This document shows positions 49,220 through 63,903 of a stretch of 64,000 bases of DNA, piece after piece. The translations under genes were made by a program, and so were the position numbers. The first letter of the stretch is position 1, and every line of letters begins with the position of its first letter. The stretch is taken from assembly GCA_963693365.1 (NCBI GenBank), contig CAVNZM010000015.1:5642001-5706000 (forward strand), read 5' to 3'. The notes below the pieces were generated by a model. It ran no database searches. It was not told the origin of the DNA and was given only the letters and a program-made list of their open reading frames with translations. The stretch comes from Amoebidium appalachense. Its lineage: Eukaryota; Ichthyosporea.

Positions 49220-50239
49220 TGTGCTGGGGGAGGGGGAAGAGGACGGGTAGGTGGGGGTTAGGGTTGGTGTGTGGATGGGTGTGTTGCTCCCAGGGTGATA
49301 GGAGCCATTCACGTGTGGGTGTTGGGGGGATGGCGGCGCGCCCTGGGCGGCGGGGGGGGGGGGGGGGGGCTTACTGGAAAAAAAAAAGGAATTGGTATGC
49401 GGGAAGGGAAAGGTAAGAATGGGGAGTGGTGGTAGCGGTAGGCCGATGACATCGGGGGCGGGCAGCATATTAGATATGTGGGGAGATAAATATGTGGGGA
49501 GATAAAAATGTGGGGAAAGGTGTTTACAAGCATATGTGGGACTGGTTGTTACAATATATATGGGGTGAATGTGTGAGCAGGGAACGAGCCCGCTGCCGTT
49601 ATAAATCACTTGTGCCGGTGCGTTTTTTTTCTTTTTCTTTTTCTTTTTCTTTTCTTTTCTTTTTTTTTTTTGGGGGGGGGGGGGGGGGGCAAGAATCCGG
49701 GTCCCTAAATAGCAGTTTGTGTGAGGGATCTTTTGAATGAAGTTTATTTAGATCGGGGCATCAGGCAGGACTAAAAGGTTACACAGTACGGTCACCTTAG
49801 ATACATCACCACTGTATGTAAAATGTGTGTGCCTGCGTACCCTGTGTGTGTCTATGGATGTGAGAATGGGGTGTGTTAGCACGCAAATATTATGTGTGAC
49901 GGAGTGTGTGTATGCGTGGAAAGAGGGAAGGGGGGCGGGAGAGGAGGAGAGAGAGTGAGAGAGGGGGGGGGGGGGGGGGGGGGGGGGGGAAGAGAGAGAG
50001 AGAGGCAGAGAGAGAGAGGGGGGGGGGGGGGGAGTGTGTGTTTGTGTGGGTGTGTGTGCGCACGCGCGGATGTATGTGTGACGGAGTGTGTGCATGCGTG
50101 AGCACGAGGGAAGGGGGGGGGGGAGGGGGGGGGGAGAGGAGAGAGAGAAGAGGGGGGAGGGGGGAAGGGGAGAGGAGGAGGGGGAGAGGGGAAGAGGAAG
50201 AGAGGCAGAAAGAGAGTGAGAGTGAGAGAGACAGAGAGA

Positions 50240-50285
<46 letters not shown>

Positions 50286-50288
50286 AAG

Positions 50289-50322
<34 letters not shown>

Positions 50323-50362
50323 GGTGTGTGTGTGTGTGTGTGAGTGAGTGAGTGTGAATCTT

Positions 50363-50402
<40 letters not shown>

Positions 50403-50651
50403 CGCTCACGTGTGTATCTATGCCTGTGCCTGTGCCTGTGCCTTTCACGCACCACTGACTGCCAGGGCTTCAAATATCATTGGCTGCTCGGCAAAGTCTA
50501 TGCTCACATCCTTGTGCAGCCAAAACGGCGACACCTTGTCGGGGTCGGGCTCCATCCTGCCCTGCATGCTGTTAATAGGGCCCGAAGGTTTTATGGTACA
50601 CTTATGGGGAAACAGAAGACACAATCACTTCTCCGCACCTTCCCCCCTCCC

Positions 50652-50698
<47 letters not shown>

Positions 50699-51071
50699 CC
50701 TCCCCCCCCCTCCCCCCCCTCCCTCTCCCTTCACCATGACCCCAATAGACTTGCAGAAGTAGCGTATCACAAGCGTATGAACAGACACCACACACTTCGC
50801 ATAAAGAGGCACGCACGTGCGGACGTATGCCTGCACGTGCACACACACGCACCTGCACAGCCCATCAGTGGGCAGGCAGCCTGCTGCTGGCACCCGCCGT
50901 GACGTGTCAGCCAACGCTTCGTTCTTTGTTGGGATTGCGGGGAGGGGGGAGCCTTGGAGGTGCAAGCACAGAGGAGGCGAAGGTGTTGGGGGAGGGGGCG
51001 GGGGCTCTGTGTGTGCGGTGCCAGAGGTACACTGTGGAGTGGGTGCAGCGACAGAAGCGTATAAACTCACG
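44413..51071 (-). CDS. Syntenin-like tandem PDZ scaffold protein
   Basis: Exons in coding order: 51071-50853, 50568-50453, 49170-49072, 48397-48264, 47813-47664, 47047-46963, 45665-45610, 45062-44961, 44529-44413. Phases agree, giving 358 residues and a stop at 44415. PDZ1: [20 protein letters not shown], then [20 protein letters not shown] and NGMQ. PDZ2: [12 protein letters not shown] then [27 protein letters not shown] and [15 protein letters not shown]. The PDZ spacing and the [12 protein letters not shown] end resemble the metazoan syntenins (about 298 aa), which bind syndecan tails, phosphoinositides and ALIX at membranes. The N-terminal exon reads [13 protein letters not shown], similar to the syntenin start, but the codon is GTG, so a short upstream exon with the ATG is probably missing. 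The C-terminal extension is Glu/Pro-rich and ends SLFKRLFW. Confidence 0.88.
44640..44800 (-). repeat. Dispersed copies of an exon end plus 5' splice site
   Basis: The end of exon 45062-44961 with its donor (sense CAGGTCATGGATAACTACCT then GCTGCAG|GTGGGTTGCC) recurs in the following intron at about 44757-44795 with two extra bases, and more diverged at about 44640-44675. (TATC)n and (GT)n lie between the copies. Confidence 0.75.
45120..45243. repeat. (CGCA)n-(CACACG)n-(CA)n compound microsatellite
   Basis: Located about 58 bases upstream (sense) of exon 45062-44961 in the syntenin-like gene. Confidence 0.9.
45870..46680. other. AT-rich part of a syntenin-like intron
   Basis: Unique AT-rich DNA lying between exons 47047-46963 and 45665-45610. 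It includes a C-run then A-rich tract at 46482-46600. No exon or transposon was recognised. Confidence 0.4.
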
Positions 51072-51669
51072 CTAACGGCAGTGTATATCTGCTATAATCC
51101 GATAGGCTAATATTCTACTTGCAGACACGATCATGAAAAACAACACACTGCAGGCTGTATGAGGGTTTACGTTTCAGGTTAAAAAGGTAATGAAACCGGC
51201 AAAACTCTGGCGTTTATGTTTATTTTTATATTTATAATCTATTGTGATGTTAGTACCGTTCATTCCTGATTAAAATATTCAAACGTTTAAAGCAAGAGCA
51301 AGAAGCACTATTTGTATTTGAAGTCAGAATGGCTCATGACTGCCTAACCGCCACACTTCAGGATGCTAACATAAACACGTTTTTGTGCTTGTTCATTTAT
51401 CAATACAACACTCACACAAAGTTTTGTACGTCTACAAGTCGCCCACTTCGAAGTTTAGTCATCGTTGAACAAGACCAAAGCTTCACTTTTTTGTAAGTTA
51501 GCATACACTTATTCTAATTCTGTGTATAGTAATGGGTGTGTTCACCCCGTATTCTGTGGCAGCCACATTTTTATGGAGGATTTCTGCGATTAAACCCTAC
51601 CATCCATAACCAACATTTCGCTTTCCTTCACTCCTCTCCCTTTTCATACACACCCGCCCCCCATCCACC
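51072..51669. promoter_or_regulatory. Probable bidirectional promoter region
   Basis: About 600 bases of AT-rich unique DNA, free of microsatellites, between two head-to-head genes (syntenin-like on minus, 51670 gene on plus). It may contain the missing first exon of the syntenin-like gene. No specific TATA or initiator element can be assigned. Confidence 0.45.
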
Positions 51670-52115
51670 ATGGAGGGAGGCACATCCACCACCGAGCACA
51701 GCGACTATGAAGAAGAGATAGCCATTGTGCGGGCACAGCACCTACACCCCAACGGGCCCCATCTCCTCTCCCTCGACCTCACCCTAAACAGCACCACCGC
51801 CTCTCCTGCCTGCCTCAGCCCCCATTCCCCCTCTGACGTAGCAGACCCAGGGAGTGGAAATGATTTATTCTGGGGTCCCGACAACACGTCATCCCTACCC
51901 ATCCCCCCTACCTCCAACCCACCTGCAGTAACGGTGGCCTTGCCTGCTGGGTCGGTGTGGGGAAAGAGGCCGGACTTGAAGCCACCACCAGTTATGGTAG
52001 GTAGTGGGCAACCTTTTCTTGCCGATACCCCCCCCCCCCCCCCCCCCCCCCCCCCGGCTTACACACACACACACACACGTGTACACACGAACACACGCGC
52101 ACACGCGCGCGCGCA

Positions 52116-52158
<43 letters not shown>

Positions 52159-53242
52159 GTACACTTACACTTACACACACACACACATACACACGCATAC
52201 ACACACACACACACGCACGCACGCACACACACACGCACGCACGCACACACACACACACACACGCACACACACACACACACACACACACCGGCTTCCTCCA
52301 GTTCCTACCTGCTTTAACATACACATCCACCTGCACACAGACACGCATGGAATCCCCCCCCCCCCCCCCCCCCCCCCCCTCCCCCCCCCTCTTAGGTATA
52401 ACCACCCCCCAACCCCCTCCACCCCACCACCACCACCTGAGACACACACCCCTCTCTCCAAACACACGCACCTGCGGTTGCGCCTGCGCGTGCACACAAA
52501 GACACACACACACGTGTGCACACACAAACATACTCACACACACAAAGACACACACACACACACTACACACTACACACTACACACACAGGCACATGCATAC
52601 ACACAGAGGCACACAAGCATGTCCATGCACGCGCACATGCACACACACACACACAACTTTGTTTCAACGCATATGCACGTGCAGCAGGTGAACCCCAACT
52701 GCCAAGGACAGTTTGGTTGCTGTTTGATTGCTAGTCAGAGCTGTTATTTTTTTTGTGAACTCGTGTCTTTTAGGAGATGGTCTAGCAAAAAGGAGGGTGG
52801 GGCTTGGGCCCGGGGGGGGGGGGGGGGGGGGTAGGATCGAAGCAAAATGCTTAGAACATGGGGAGGGTGTGGGGGATGTGGACTAAATATGGGTGAAGGT
52901 TGCCTGTGTGTAGGAGGTGGGGAGCAGAAAGTTGTGGGTACCTTCCTACTTGATTCCCCAATGTCCCTCCCTTTTGGACGTCCTATCCGCCCAGCCCCCT
53001 CCCCCTCATTCCCCCCTGATGACTCCTATCCTTGCCTTAGTCTATGCATTTCCCTCTCCCCTCCCCCGGGCTTCCGTAAACAATACTTCAAAAAGGACAG
53101 CCACGCGGTACAGGTGGGGGTGGGGGGAGGGGGAGGAGAGGGTAGAATCCATGTGCCCTCTCTCTATTCTCTCTCCCCCTCCCCCTGTCTCTCTATCCTT
53201 CCCTCTCTCTCTTGCTAACTACACCCTCTCACTTCATGTTGA

Positions 53243-53280
<38 letters not shown>

Positions 53281-53442
53281 CCGCCTTTCCGCTTGCATCT
53301 ACTCGTATACTTTGTGTTTCGAAAGAGTGGAAATGGGTGTGATGGGGATGAGGGGTTGGGAGGTTTTCAACATCTTTTTCCGAGAGGTGGGTCGTGGTGA
53401 CTGGGGTTGTTTTGGGGGGAGGGGGGGGGGGGGGGGAGGGGG

Positions 53443-53475
<33 letters not shown>

Positions 53476-54127
53476 AAAATGACCGTCGGGCTTTGAGGTG
53501 TGTTTTCTTTTCTTCTTCTTTTTTCTTTCTTTCTTTTTTTCTTTTCTTTTCTTTTTTTTTTTGGGTGGGGGGGAGGGGGGGGGGGGGGGGGGGGGGGTAT
53601 GAGGGATTGTTTCCTGCTGTGGCTTTACGATGCTGATGCTAAACATGTCACTTACCCCCACATCCCCCCAGGCTCTTCACAGGAGACCACAACCTACCCC
53701 CCAACCACGGCCCATATCTGCACCCGCAGACGTTGCCACCTGCCCCGCCACCACCACACAGCCCCATGCACCCCAACCATACATCCCCCCACGACCAGAA
53801 GGTGAAAAACCCCCCCAAGCAATGGTAGGGGATGCAAGTGATTTTGCTAGCGCCTTCTATGATGCAAAACATGCGGGGGAGAGGGAACACCACCTGAGGA
53901 GGGAGTATGCATCACGTGACCCTGCACGTGCATTCCGTATCCAAAAAAGGGAAATGCAGAGACAGGAAGAGGCAGAGAGGCAGAGGGTGAGGCAGATAGA
54001 GAGGAGTGTGGGGGGGCAGGTGAGGGGTGAGGGGTTGGGACGGGCGGAGAGGAAGGAGTTGAGGGTGGCACAGGCACAGAGGGGCAGGAAAGACAGGCAG
54101 GGGGGTGGGGCAGGCGGGCGGATGTGA
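51670..54127 (+). CDS. Unrecognised protein, three exons, basic coiled-coil C-terminus
   Basis: ATG at 51670. Exons 51670-51996 (donor ATG|GTAGGTAG), 52928-53113 (acceptor GAGCAG|AAAG, donor CAG|GTGGGG) and 53672-54127 (acceptor CCCCAG|GCTC, stop TGA). All junctions are phase 0 and give 322 aa. The N-terminus is acidic ([19 protein letters not shown]) and Ser/Pro-rich. Exon 2 ends [15 protein letters not shown]. Exon 3 has a Pro/Gln-rich part, then [20 protein letters not shown] and a Arg/Glu/Gln-rich helix ([20 protein letters not shown]), ending in a Gly/Arg tail. The charged helix suggests a coiled coil or nucleic-acid contact. I do not recognise the family. Exon 2 is the least certain: its first half is Pro-rich, and other acceptors are possible. 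Confidence 0.6.
52059..52287. repeat. (CA)n compound microsatellites, first intron of the 51670 gene
   Basis: (CA)n with GC-alternating islands and GCAC motifs. The long His/Thr and Val/Cys frames here are repeat artefacts. Confidence 0.9.
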
Positions 54128-54288
54128 GGAGGATGCTGTTTGGTTTCCGGCTCTTTCTTCCATGCATAGAGGCACACAAATCCGAGTAGGCCCACACCAG
54201 AAACTGTTGCTTTTACAGTGTGTGTGCGCGTTTAATGTGTATGTAAGCTTAGCGAGCACACTGCCATTAAGGCGGGCACAAGCACATT

Positions 54289-54341
<53 letters not shown>

Positions 54342-54363
54342 TTACACCCACACGCTATTTACA

Positions 54364-54440
<77 letters not shown>

Positions 54441-54860
54441 TTACACGCACACACCACCTCCATTGGGATCATGCTCTCCCTGTACTTGATGGGGATTGGA
54501 TTATCATATGTGGACGTAGGAAAATACATTTAACCCGCGGTAGTGTCTGTACATATAAATGTAAATTATTTTCCGTTTTTCTCTTCTTTTTAATTTCCAG
54601 TTCTATTGGTCATGCTATGCGACCTGTACATACATATGGATTTAGCACGCCAACTGTGTTGGTGTTTTGCTGATTGGATTCAGTTTGATGACTGTGTGCA
54701 CATGCACGTGTTTTTATAAAACTAAAAAAAGTAGGAATATAAAAAACAATAAAAAAAAGTAGGAATGAAAAAGTAGGAATATATATGCCCACATGTAGAA
54801 GGGTTTTCCGCTGTTCGTATACTCACCGGCACAGATCAAGGGACCAGTCTCGCTTATTGG

Positions 54861-54894
<34 letters not shown>

Positions 54895-54908
54895 TTTCGG
54901 GGAGGGGG

Positions 54909-54944
<36 letters not shown>

Positions 54945-55690
54945 GTGGATAACCTTCGAAGACACCCTGGGGTACGTGTACATGTCGAGGCTAATATTAG
55001 ATGCACTCACAGCATACATGTCGAGGCTAATATTAGATGCACTCACAATGTGCACATGACTGGATGGACTTCTAGATCTTACATCGTGCACGTGACTCTT
55101 TTGTCTCAAACGACGTGCTGATTATTAAATGAATCGTCAAAAGTGCATGCAAAAGGAGGATGGACGTAGGCAGGCACCAGGCCAGCCAAAACAAAAGAAC
55201 ATACCCAGCAGCCATTTGGTCAAGGACAAAGTCATGCACCACCCCCCGCCAACTATTGATGCCTGAACATGCAACGGGCCCCCAAGGCCGGTTACGTCTA
55301 TTCAAGGCACAGTGCAGCCAGTCTCACATATCATGTTTTTTGCAATTGCTGGGTATATCCCCACAGGGTTATATCAACTACACGGAGATACCCAGTATAT
55401 GAAATAAAGGGGGTAAGCTGCCTGACCCGCAGGCGTCAAATCTTCGTTACAGTCAGTGCCACCTACGTGCATGTATATCAGTTGTCGTGGAAAATACTTC
55501 ACAAATATCCAAAATATATCCAAACAAGCAAGGCCCCTCGTCTAGTGTGTGACCGTGCTGGAAAACCTAGTAAGCCATGCATGCGCATGCGCATGCGCGC
55601 ACACGAGGGGCAGTGCTCCCATTCGATCTCACAGAACACAGACCGTGTAAACCAAACCTACTACAAATCGAAATATATCCAAACCCTAAT
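54128..55690. other. Intergenic region, 3' flank of the 51670 gene and ZNHIT3-like gene
   Basis: (CA)n at 54292-54440, AT-rich unique DNA at 54470-54860, a T-run followed by a G-run (54861-54943) and a 46-base tandem duplication containing ATGTCGAGGCTAATATTAGA at about 54978-55046. Several plus-strand open frames at 55160-55715 show no recognisable domain. Confidence 0.4.
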
Positions 55691-55691
55691 A

Positions 55692-55888
55692 TTAGTTCTC
55701 CAACCCATGCATTAATAGTTATCCAACCCATGCATTAATAGTTATCCAACCCATGCATTAATAGTTCTCCAACCCATGCATTAATAGTTATCCAACCGAT
55801 GCATTAATAGTTATCCAACCCATGCATTAATAGTTCTCCAACCCATGCATTAATAGTTATCCAACCCATGCATTAATAGTTATCCAAC
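55692..55888. repeat. 23-bp minisatellite, about 8.5 units
   Basis: Unit TTATCCAACCCATGCATTAATAG (23 bases; shown TTATCCAACCCATGCATTAA plus TAG) with an alternating TTCTCC variant in every second or third copy. Each unit contains the palindromes ATGCAT and ATTAAT. Confidence 0.92.
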
Positions 55889-56256
55889 CATACATTGATG
55901 TATACCAAAACCAGCAAGAGATATGCAACTCATGTATATATACGCGGCAGGCTAGCAGATTAGGACCTTCATTCCGTTTTGAAAACCTCTCTCACCGTCG
56001 AATCCAACTATTGTTGAACCTACAGAAAAAACATAAGAAATGTCATTTGGGGCAGGGAGCAGCAGCAAGGAAACAAAAACACATGGGTCAGGGGCATATG
56101 TGCAATGCAGTCAACCCACCATCCCCTTCAGTGCACACACACGTGCACCACACGCATGAACCGGACACATGTGCGTGCCAGTGTATGTACGCACACGAGC
56201 GTGGGCATGTGTGGCAGGTGTGTGTGTGTGTTTGAGGAGGGGAAGGGAGGGGACAG

Positions 56257-56294
<38 letters not shown>

Positions 56295-56434
56295 GGGGTA
56301 AGGAGGGGAAGAGAAGCATGTGTTACCGAGTACAACATAAAACCTCATGACCGACAGCAAAATGCAGATTTCAAAGCACACATAAAGGAGGGGGGATTGG
56401 GGGGAGGATTGGTGGTGGTGGTGGTGGTGGTGGT

Positions 56435-56436
<2 letters not shown>

Positions 56437-56523
<87 letters not shown>
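56437..56523. repeat. (GGT)n-(GT)n microsatellite
   Basis: Short GGT array (56410-56437) continuing into about 43 GT units, with long G-runs on both sides (56261-56293 and 56608-56643). It lies 3' of the last mapped ZNHIT3-like exon. Confidence 0.9.
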
Positions 56524-56525
<2 letters not shown>

Positions 56526-56605
56526 CGAGCATGGGGGGGGGGGGGGAGGGGGAAGAAGATGGGGCTTGGCTGCCGCATACAGACTGCACTGAAGAGGGGA
56601 AGGCA

Positions 56606-56644
<39 letters not shown>

Positions 56645-56811
56645 ATAAGTGATTGACAGGCACCATGTGCAGGAGGGCATAACACGAGAGCGGAGAAACC
56701 AAGAAGAACCAAATATGATGGGTGGTGGGAAGAGGAACTAGGTGCACGGGGGAGAAAGAGGGCGGGGGGGGGGAGGGGAGGGGGGGAGGAGGGGGAGAGG
56801 GGGGTCTGTAC

Positions 56812-60145
<3,334 letters not shown>

Positions 60146-60701
60146 GTTTGCTTATGGACAGCGCACAGAAAAATGGGAGAGGGGGAGGGACTTGGGTGCC
60201 GTAGGAAGTGCGAAAGCGCTAGTTGAAGTCCTGGCCAAGAGCGTGATATATGAACGGTCACAAAGGTATTGGTTTGTCCTTGCAAAACAGATGGTTCTAC
60301 TAAAAAGATAGGCGACCAACAACTCAGTTGTAAGGTTGACTGTTCAGAGTGCACGTGTTTTCCTGCGCTTTGTCATGTGGCTCACTGAAGTATCGGGCAA
60401 TGAATGTATCAGCCACCACCGATATAAGTAATCCCGCTGATGGCCTATACACACATGCATCCAGGCATATATAGATACCGGGATCATGCATGGGGCTGGA
60501 TAAGTACCGAGAGATAGGTACACTGCTGATCAAGCTAATACTTGTACCAAGGGCCACGGCCACTTACTACCTGTACACGTGTACACTGGGGCGCAAGCGC
60601 ACACATGCTGTGGCTCGCCCTGTACCACGTGTATGCATATACACCGTAGCAACAAATCACGAAACTGCGAGAGCAATATTGGTATTGGCTTCATGATTAC
60701 G

Positions 60702-60780
<79 letters not shown>

Positions 60781-60860
60781 ACAAAAAAAAAAAAAAAAAA
60801 AAAAAAAGAGGAGGAGGAGGAGGAGGAGGAGGAGGAGGAGGAGGTGGTGGTGGTGGTGGT

Positions 60861-60896
<36 letters not shown>

Positions 60897-60903
60897 CCCG
60901 GGG

Positions 60904-60941
<38 letters not shown>

Positions 60942-61460
60942 GGCCTATTACATCGCCGCATGAAGGCCTTCGACTAAATAGCCACACCCGTGGCTTTATA
61001 ATCAATTTATTTATATTCCTGTTTACACGTGCACAATCGCAGCTACCTTCATATTCCATCATTCATTCCTGAGGTTACCACACTGTAGTTACCACATCGG
61101 GCAGTTTTGACTTCCGCCAGAGTCCTCTAACAAGAGAAACACTGTGTTCTACATTTGACCTTATGCTTGCACGGTATAAGTAAGTGCACGGGGTGTCGAC
61201 ACGGTACCAACGGCCTAAACCCCATCATCTCGCAGCTACCAAACAGTAACAATAAGCGAATTATGCCTCAATAAAATCTGATAAACAAATGGTTCCAATT
61301 ATACCCTAGACAAAATCCAATAAAATCTGAGAAATAGTTTCAATTTCACGATATACAAGATGTAAATCAGTAAAAGGTGATAGTTCAACTTAAGGTTCTA
61401 GACGAATCATGAGATTCCCCTTGCCCTCCCCCCCCCCCCCCCCTCCCTCCCTCCCCGCCT
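60146..61460. other. Intergenic region upstream of ZNHIT3-like gene
   Basis: 60146-60700 unique, presumably the promoter. 60704-60940 holds a remarkable homopolymer compound. 60945-61420 is AT-rich unique DNA. No gene recognised. Confidence 0.4.
60704..60940. repeat. Giant homopolymer compound C-A-(GAG)-(GTG)-T-G
   Basis: About 77 C, 25 A, (GAG)n, (GTG)n, about 35 T, CCCGGGGGGA and about 30 G in succession. The two ends are nearly complementary, so the block could fold as one large hairpin. Confidence 0.9.
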
Positions 61461-62328
61461 TCACAGCGAGGCCCTCCCCCCCAGTTCTCTGCCCACGTCA
61501 GCCACCAACCCCACCAGCAAGCCCTGCAGGCCCACCAAATGGTCTGTCCCCAACACCGCCACCTGCCCCCTCACCCACTCCATATGCGACACAACATCCC
61601 CCCACACATCCTTGCTAACCTCACCCTCTGTCCCTCCCCCTTGCACCACACCAATCTTTTTAGATTCTGTCTGGGCCACCCCCTCCCCCTCACCCACAGC
61701 CACCCCCTCCTCCCCCAACCCTATCATAGACTCTCCCACACCACCAGACACACTCTCTGCCCTTTCATCCCCCTCTTCAATGTCTTCCACCTCAACCTCT
61801 GTAACATCTCCATCCACCTCCATAGCGTCTCCCTGTGGCACATGTACAGGGGCAACAGGTGCAATCGAGTTTTCCGATTGGTTCCTGGTATGCAATGACG
61901 TCACTTCAGCCTCCGCCGATTGGTTCTCGTTTTGTGGCTCCGCTGCGACGTCCATTTCTGATCGGTCGGCTGGTAGCAATTCAGCGGCGTTAATTGGTTG
62001 GTTGTCGTCCCTAGCAACCACAGGGCTATCTGATTGGCTGCTGCTATCTTGCTGCTCCTCCTGTGGTTGGTCTTTGGAGAATATGTCTGGCTGGGCAGTG
62101 GATGGAGCACTGCGTTCCAACTTGCTTGGTGATTCGGTTTGATGCCTGCATGCAAAAAGACAGGGTCAGTGGGTTGGCAGGTGGTAGTGTGCCCTCACTA
62201 AAAGTATAATGTGACACGTTGTTGCCCAGTCGGCACAGGAAACTAATATGGGCATGCAAGAGGAGAGTAGAATATCACCAGGGGCTATCCCAGTATATAT
62301 ATCTTCTCTGGGAGAAAAAAAAGTGTGT

Positions 62329-62377
<49 letters not shown>

Positions 62378-63903
62378 GAATGCGTCATAAAGTACGAAGT
62401 ACACAAGAACAACGGATAACAGGATGCAGAATGCAAACCATACATAAAGAGTATGCATAATAAGCAGAGCCCATCCTCAGGGGAGAGAGAGAGGGGGGGG
62501 GGGGGGGGGGGGGGGAAGGCACTCACCAGGCCTTGAGGCAGGCCAGGAGAGGTGAGAGGCTGCCGGGAGGAAGCATCGACCGGACCTTACCAACTGGCAG
62601 GAGACAGAACTGGCCTGGGGGGGATTGGGTTAGGTGAGTGTGTCGGGGATAGGTAGGGATATATATGATAGGATATAGGGTGGATTGGTGGTCCATGAAG
62701 ACGGTTTGTTGTTGTTGCTCTTGTGGGACCGGGGGGAGGGGGGAAGGGGGGGGGAGAGGGGAGGGGGGGCGCAGGGCGGGGGGACGGGGGGGGGGGGGGG
62801 GGGGAAGGGGGGATATAATGTGTGTGCGCTGTGTATGTGATTAAGTCCGTATGTGTGTGTCTATGCACGTGTGTGCGTTTTTCCCCTTCTTTTCTTCTTT
62901 GTTTTGAGGGGGAAGGGGTAGGTCTCTCGCTGTGTGTATTTGCGTGTGCGGCAGTGTGTGGGGTATGTGTGTGTGTGCGGGCGCGCGAGAGTTGTGTGCT
63001 ACGTGTTTGAATGTGTGTTTGCCACTTGTGTGTGTGTGTGTGTGTGCTTGCACGTGCTTTGTTTGAGGGCATACAACCGTACTGTGACCATACACCTACC
63101 GACTGTGTCGATCCCCTTTGCACTCAGCACCTGCTGCATGGCTCTGCTCTGTCGGCCTCTGAACGACCCAACCCCTGCCCTGGACAAAGCCCCAAGCAGG
63201 GAAGAGAGCGGTTGGGTGTTGGTTGCTAGGGGGGGATGAAGGGGAGCATTATCATCAGAAGAGTCCCTTGGAGGGGATGCTGTGGCAGGTGACGTTTGTT
63301 GGCGGTTGAGAGAGAGAGACTTGCGGGGGTGACGCTGAGTGTTGGATGGGGCATGGAACACGGCTGGGTGGAGGGAGGCAAGGGCCAACTTGGCTCTCTT
63401 ACTGCAGCCAAGGATGGCTACAGATAGAGACCGCTTGACAGACCTGGGGCGGGGAGGACCTGGGGAGGGGGGGAGGGGGGGGGGGGGGGGGAAGGAAGGG
63501 TTAGAACACATTGCACGCTGCTGGGACACAGCGCACTACACATGAGAAAATGATAAACAGGACGTTGCGCCAACCGTGACAGCAATGATAATAGAACACA
63601 CACAGCCAAGGGCTGCTCAATGAAGTGGTGCGGTGGTGACTGGCCCGATTGCAGTTCTCTGGGCACAATTTTTTTTTTTTTTTTTTTTTTTTTTGGGGGG
63701 GGGGGAGGGGCCACGACGAGTAAAGGGGGGTGGGGGTACTTCTCATGTTTGAGGCAATATTTCTGATGCTCGGAACAATGTCTCCCCGTCTAACCAGATC
63801 AAATAAGTACCTACTAAGAGCAGAGTAGTAGGGAATTTAGTGCTCTTATCTTTAGAGTACCTGTTGCAGCTATAGAGGGCGGCTCGGGTTCATCGCTAGG
63901 CAC
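61461..63903 (-). CDS. Unrecognised acidic protein, C-terminal part (5' end beyond window)
   Basis: Exons 63903-63861, 63459-63100, 62593-62527 and 62145-61461, with consistent phases; 384 residues to a TGA at 61463-61461. The donor of the first exon here and its phase-0 acceptor (CCTTCAG) imply further exons to the right. Visible parts: a basic segment (SVKRSLSVAILGCSKRAKLA), a Ser-rich linker, a probably folded short region around GVGSFRGRQSRAMQQVLSAK and VVGKVRSMLPPGSLSPLLAC, then a long Gln/Ser/Glu-rich tail with an acidic core (EVDGDVTEVEVEDIEEGDE) and a hydrophobic helix (LVGLQGLLVGLVADVGREL). No family recognised. A nuclear regulatory protein is possible but unproven. Confidence 0.7.

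Noticed and set aside
55160-55715. Plus-strand open frames of 80-148 codons
   Set aside because: No domain, no splice-supported extension and no biased composition. They are compatible with chance in unique DNA.
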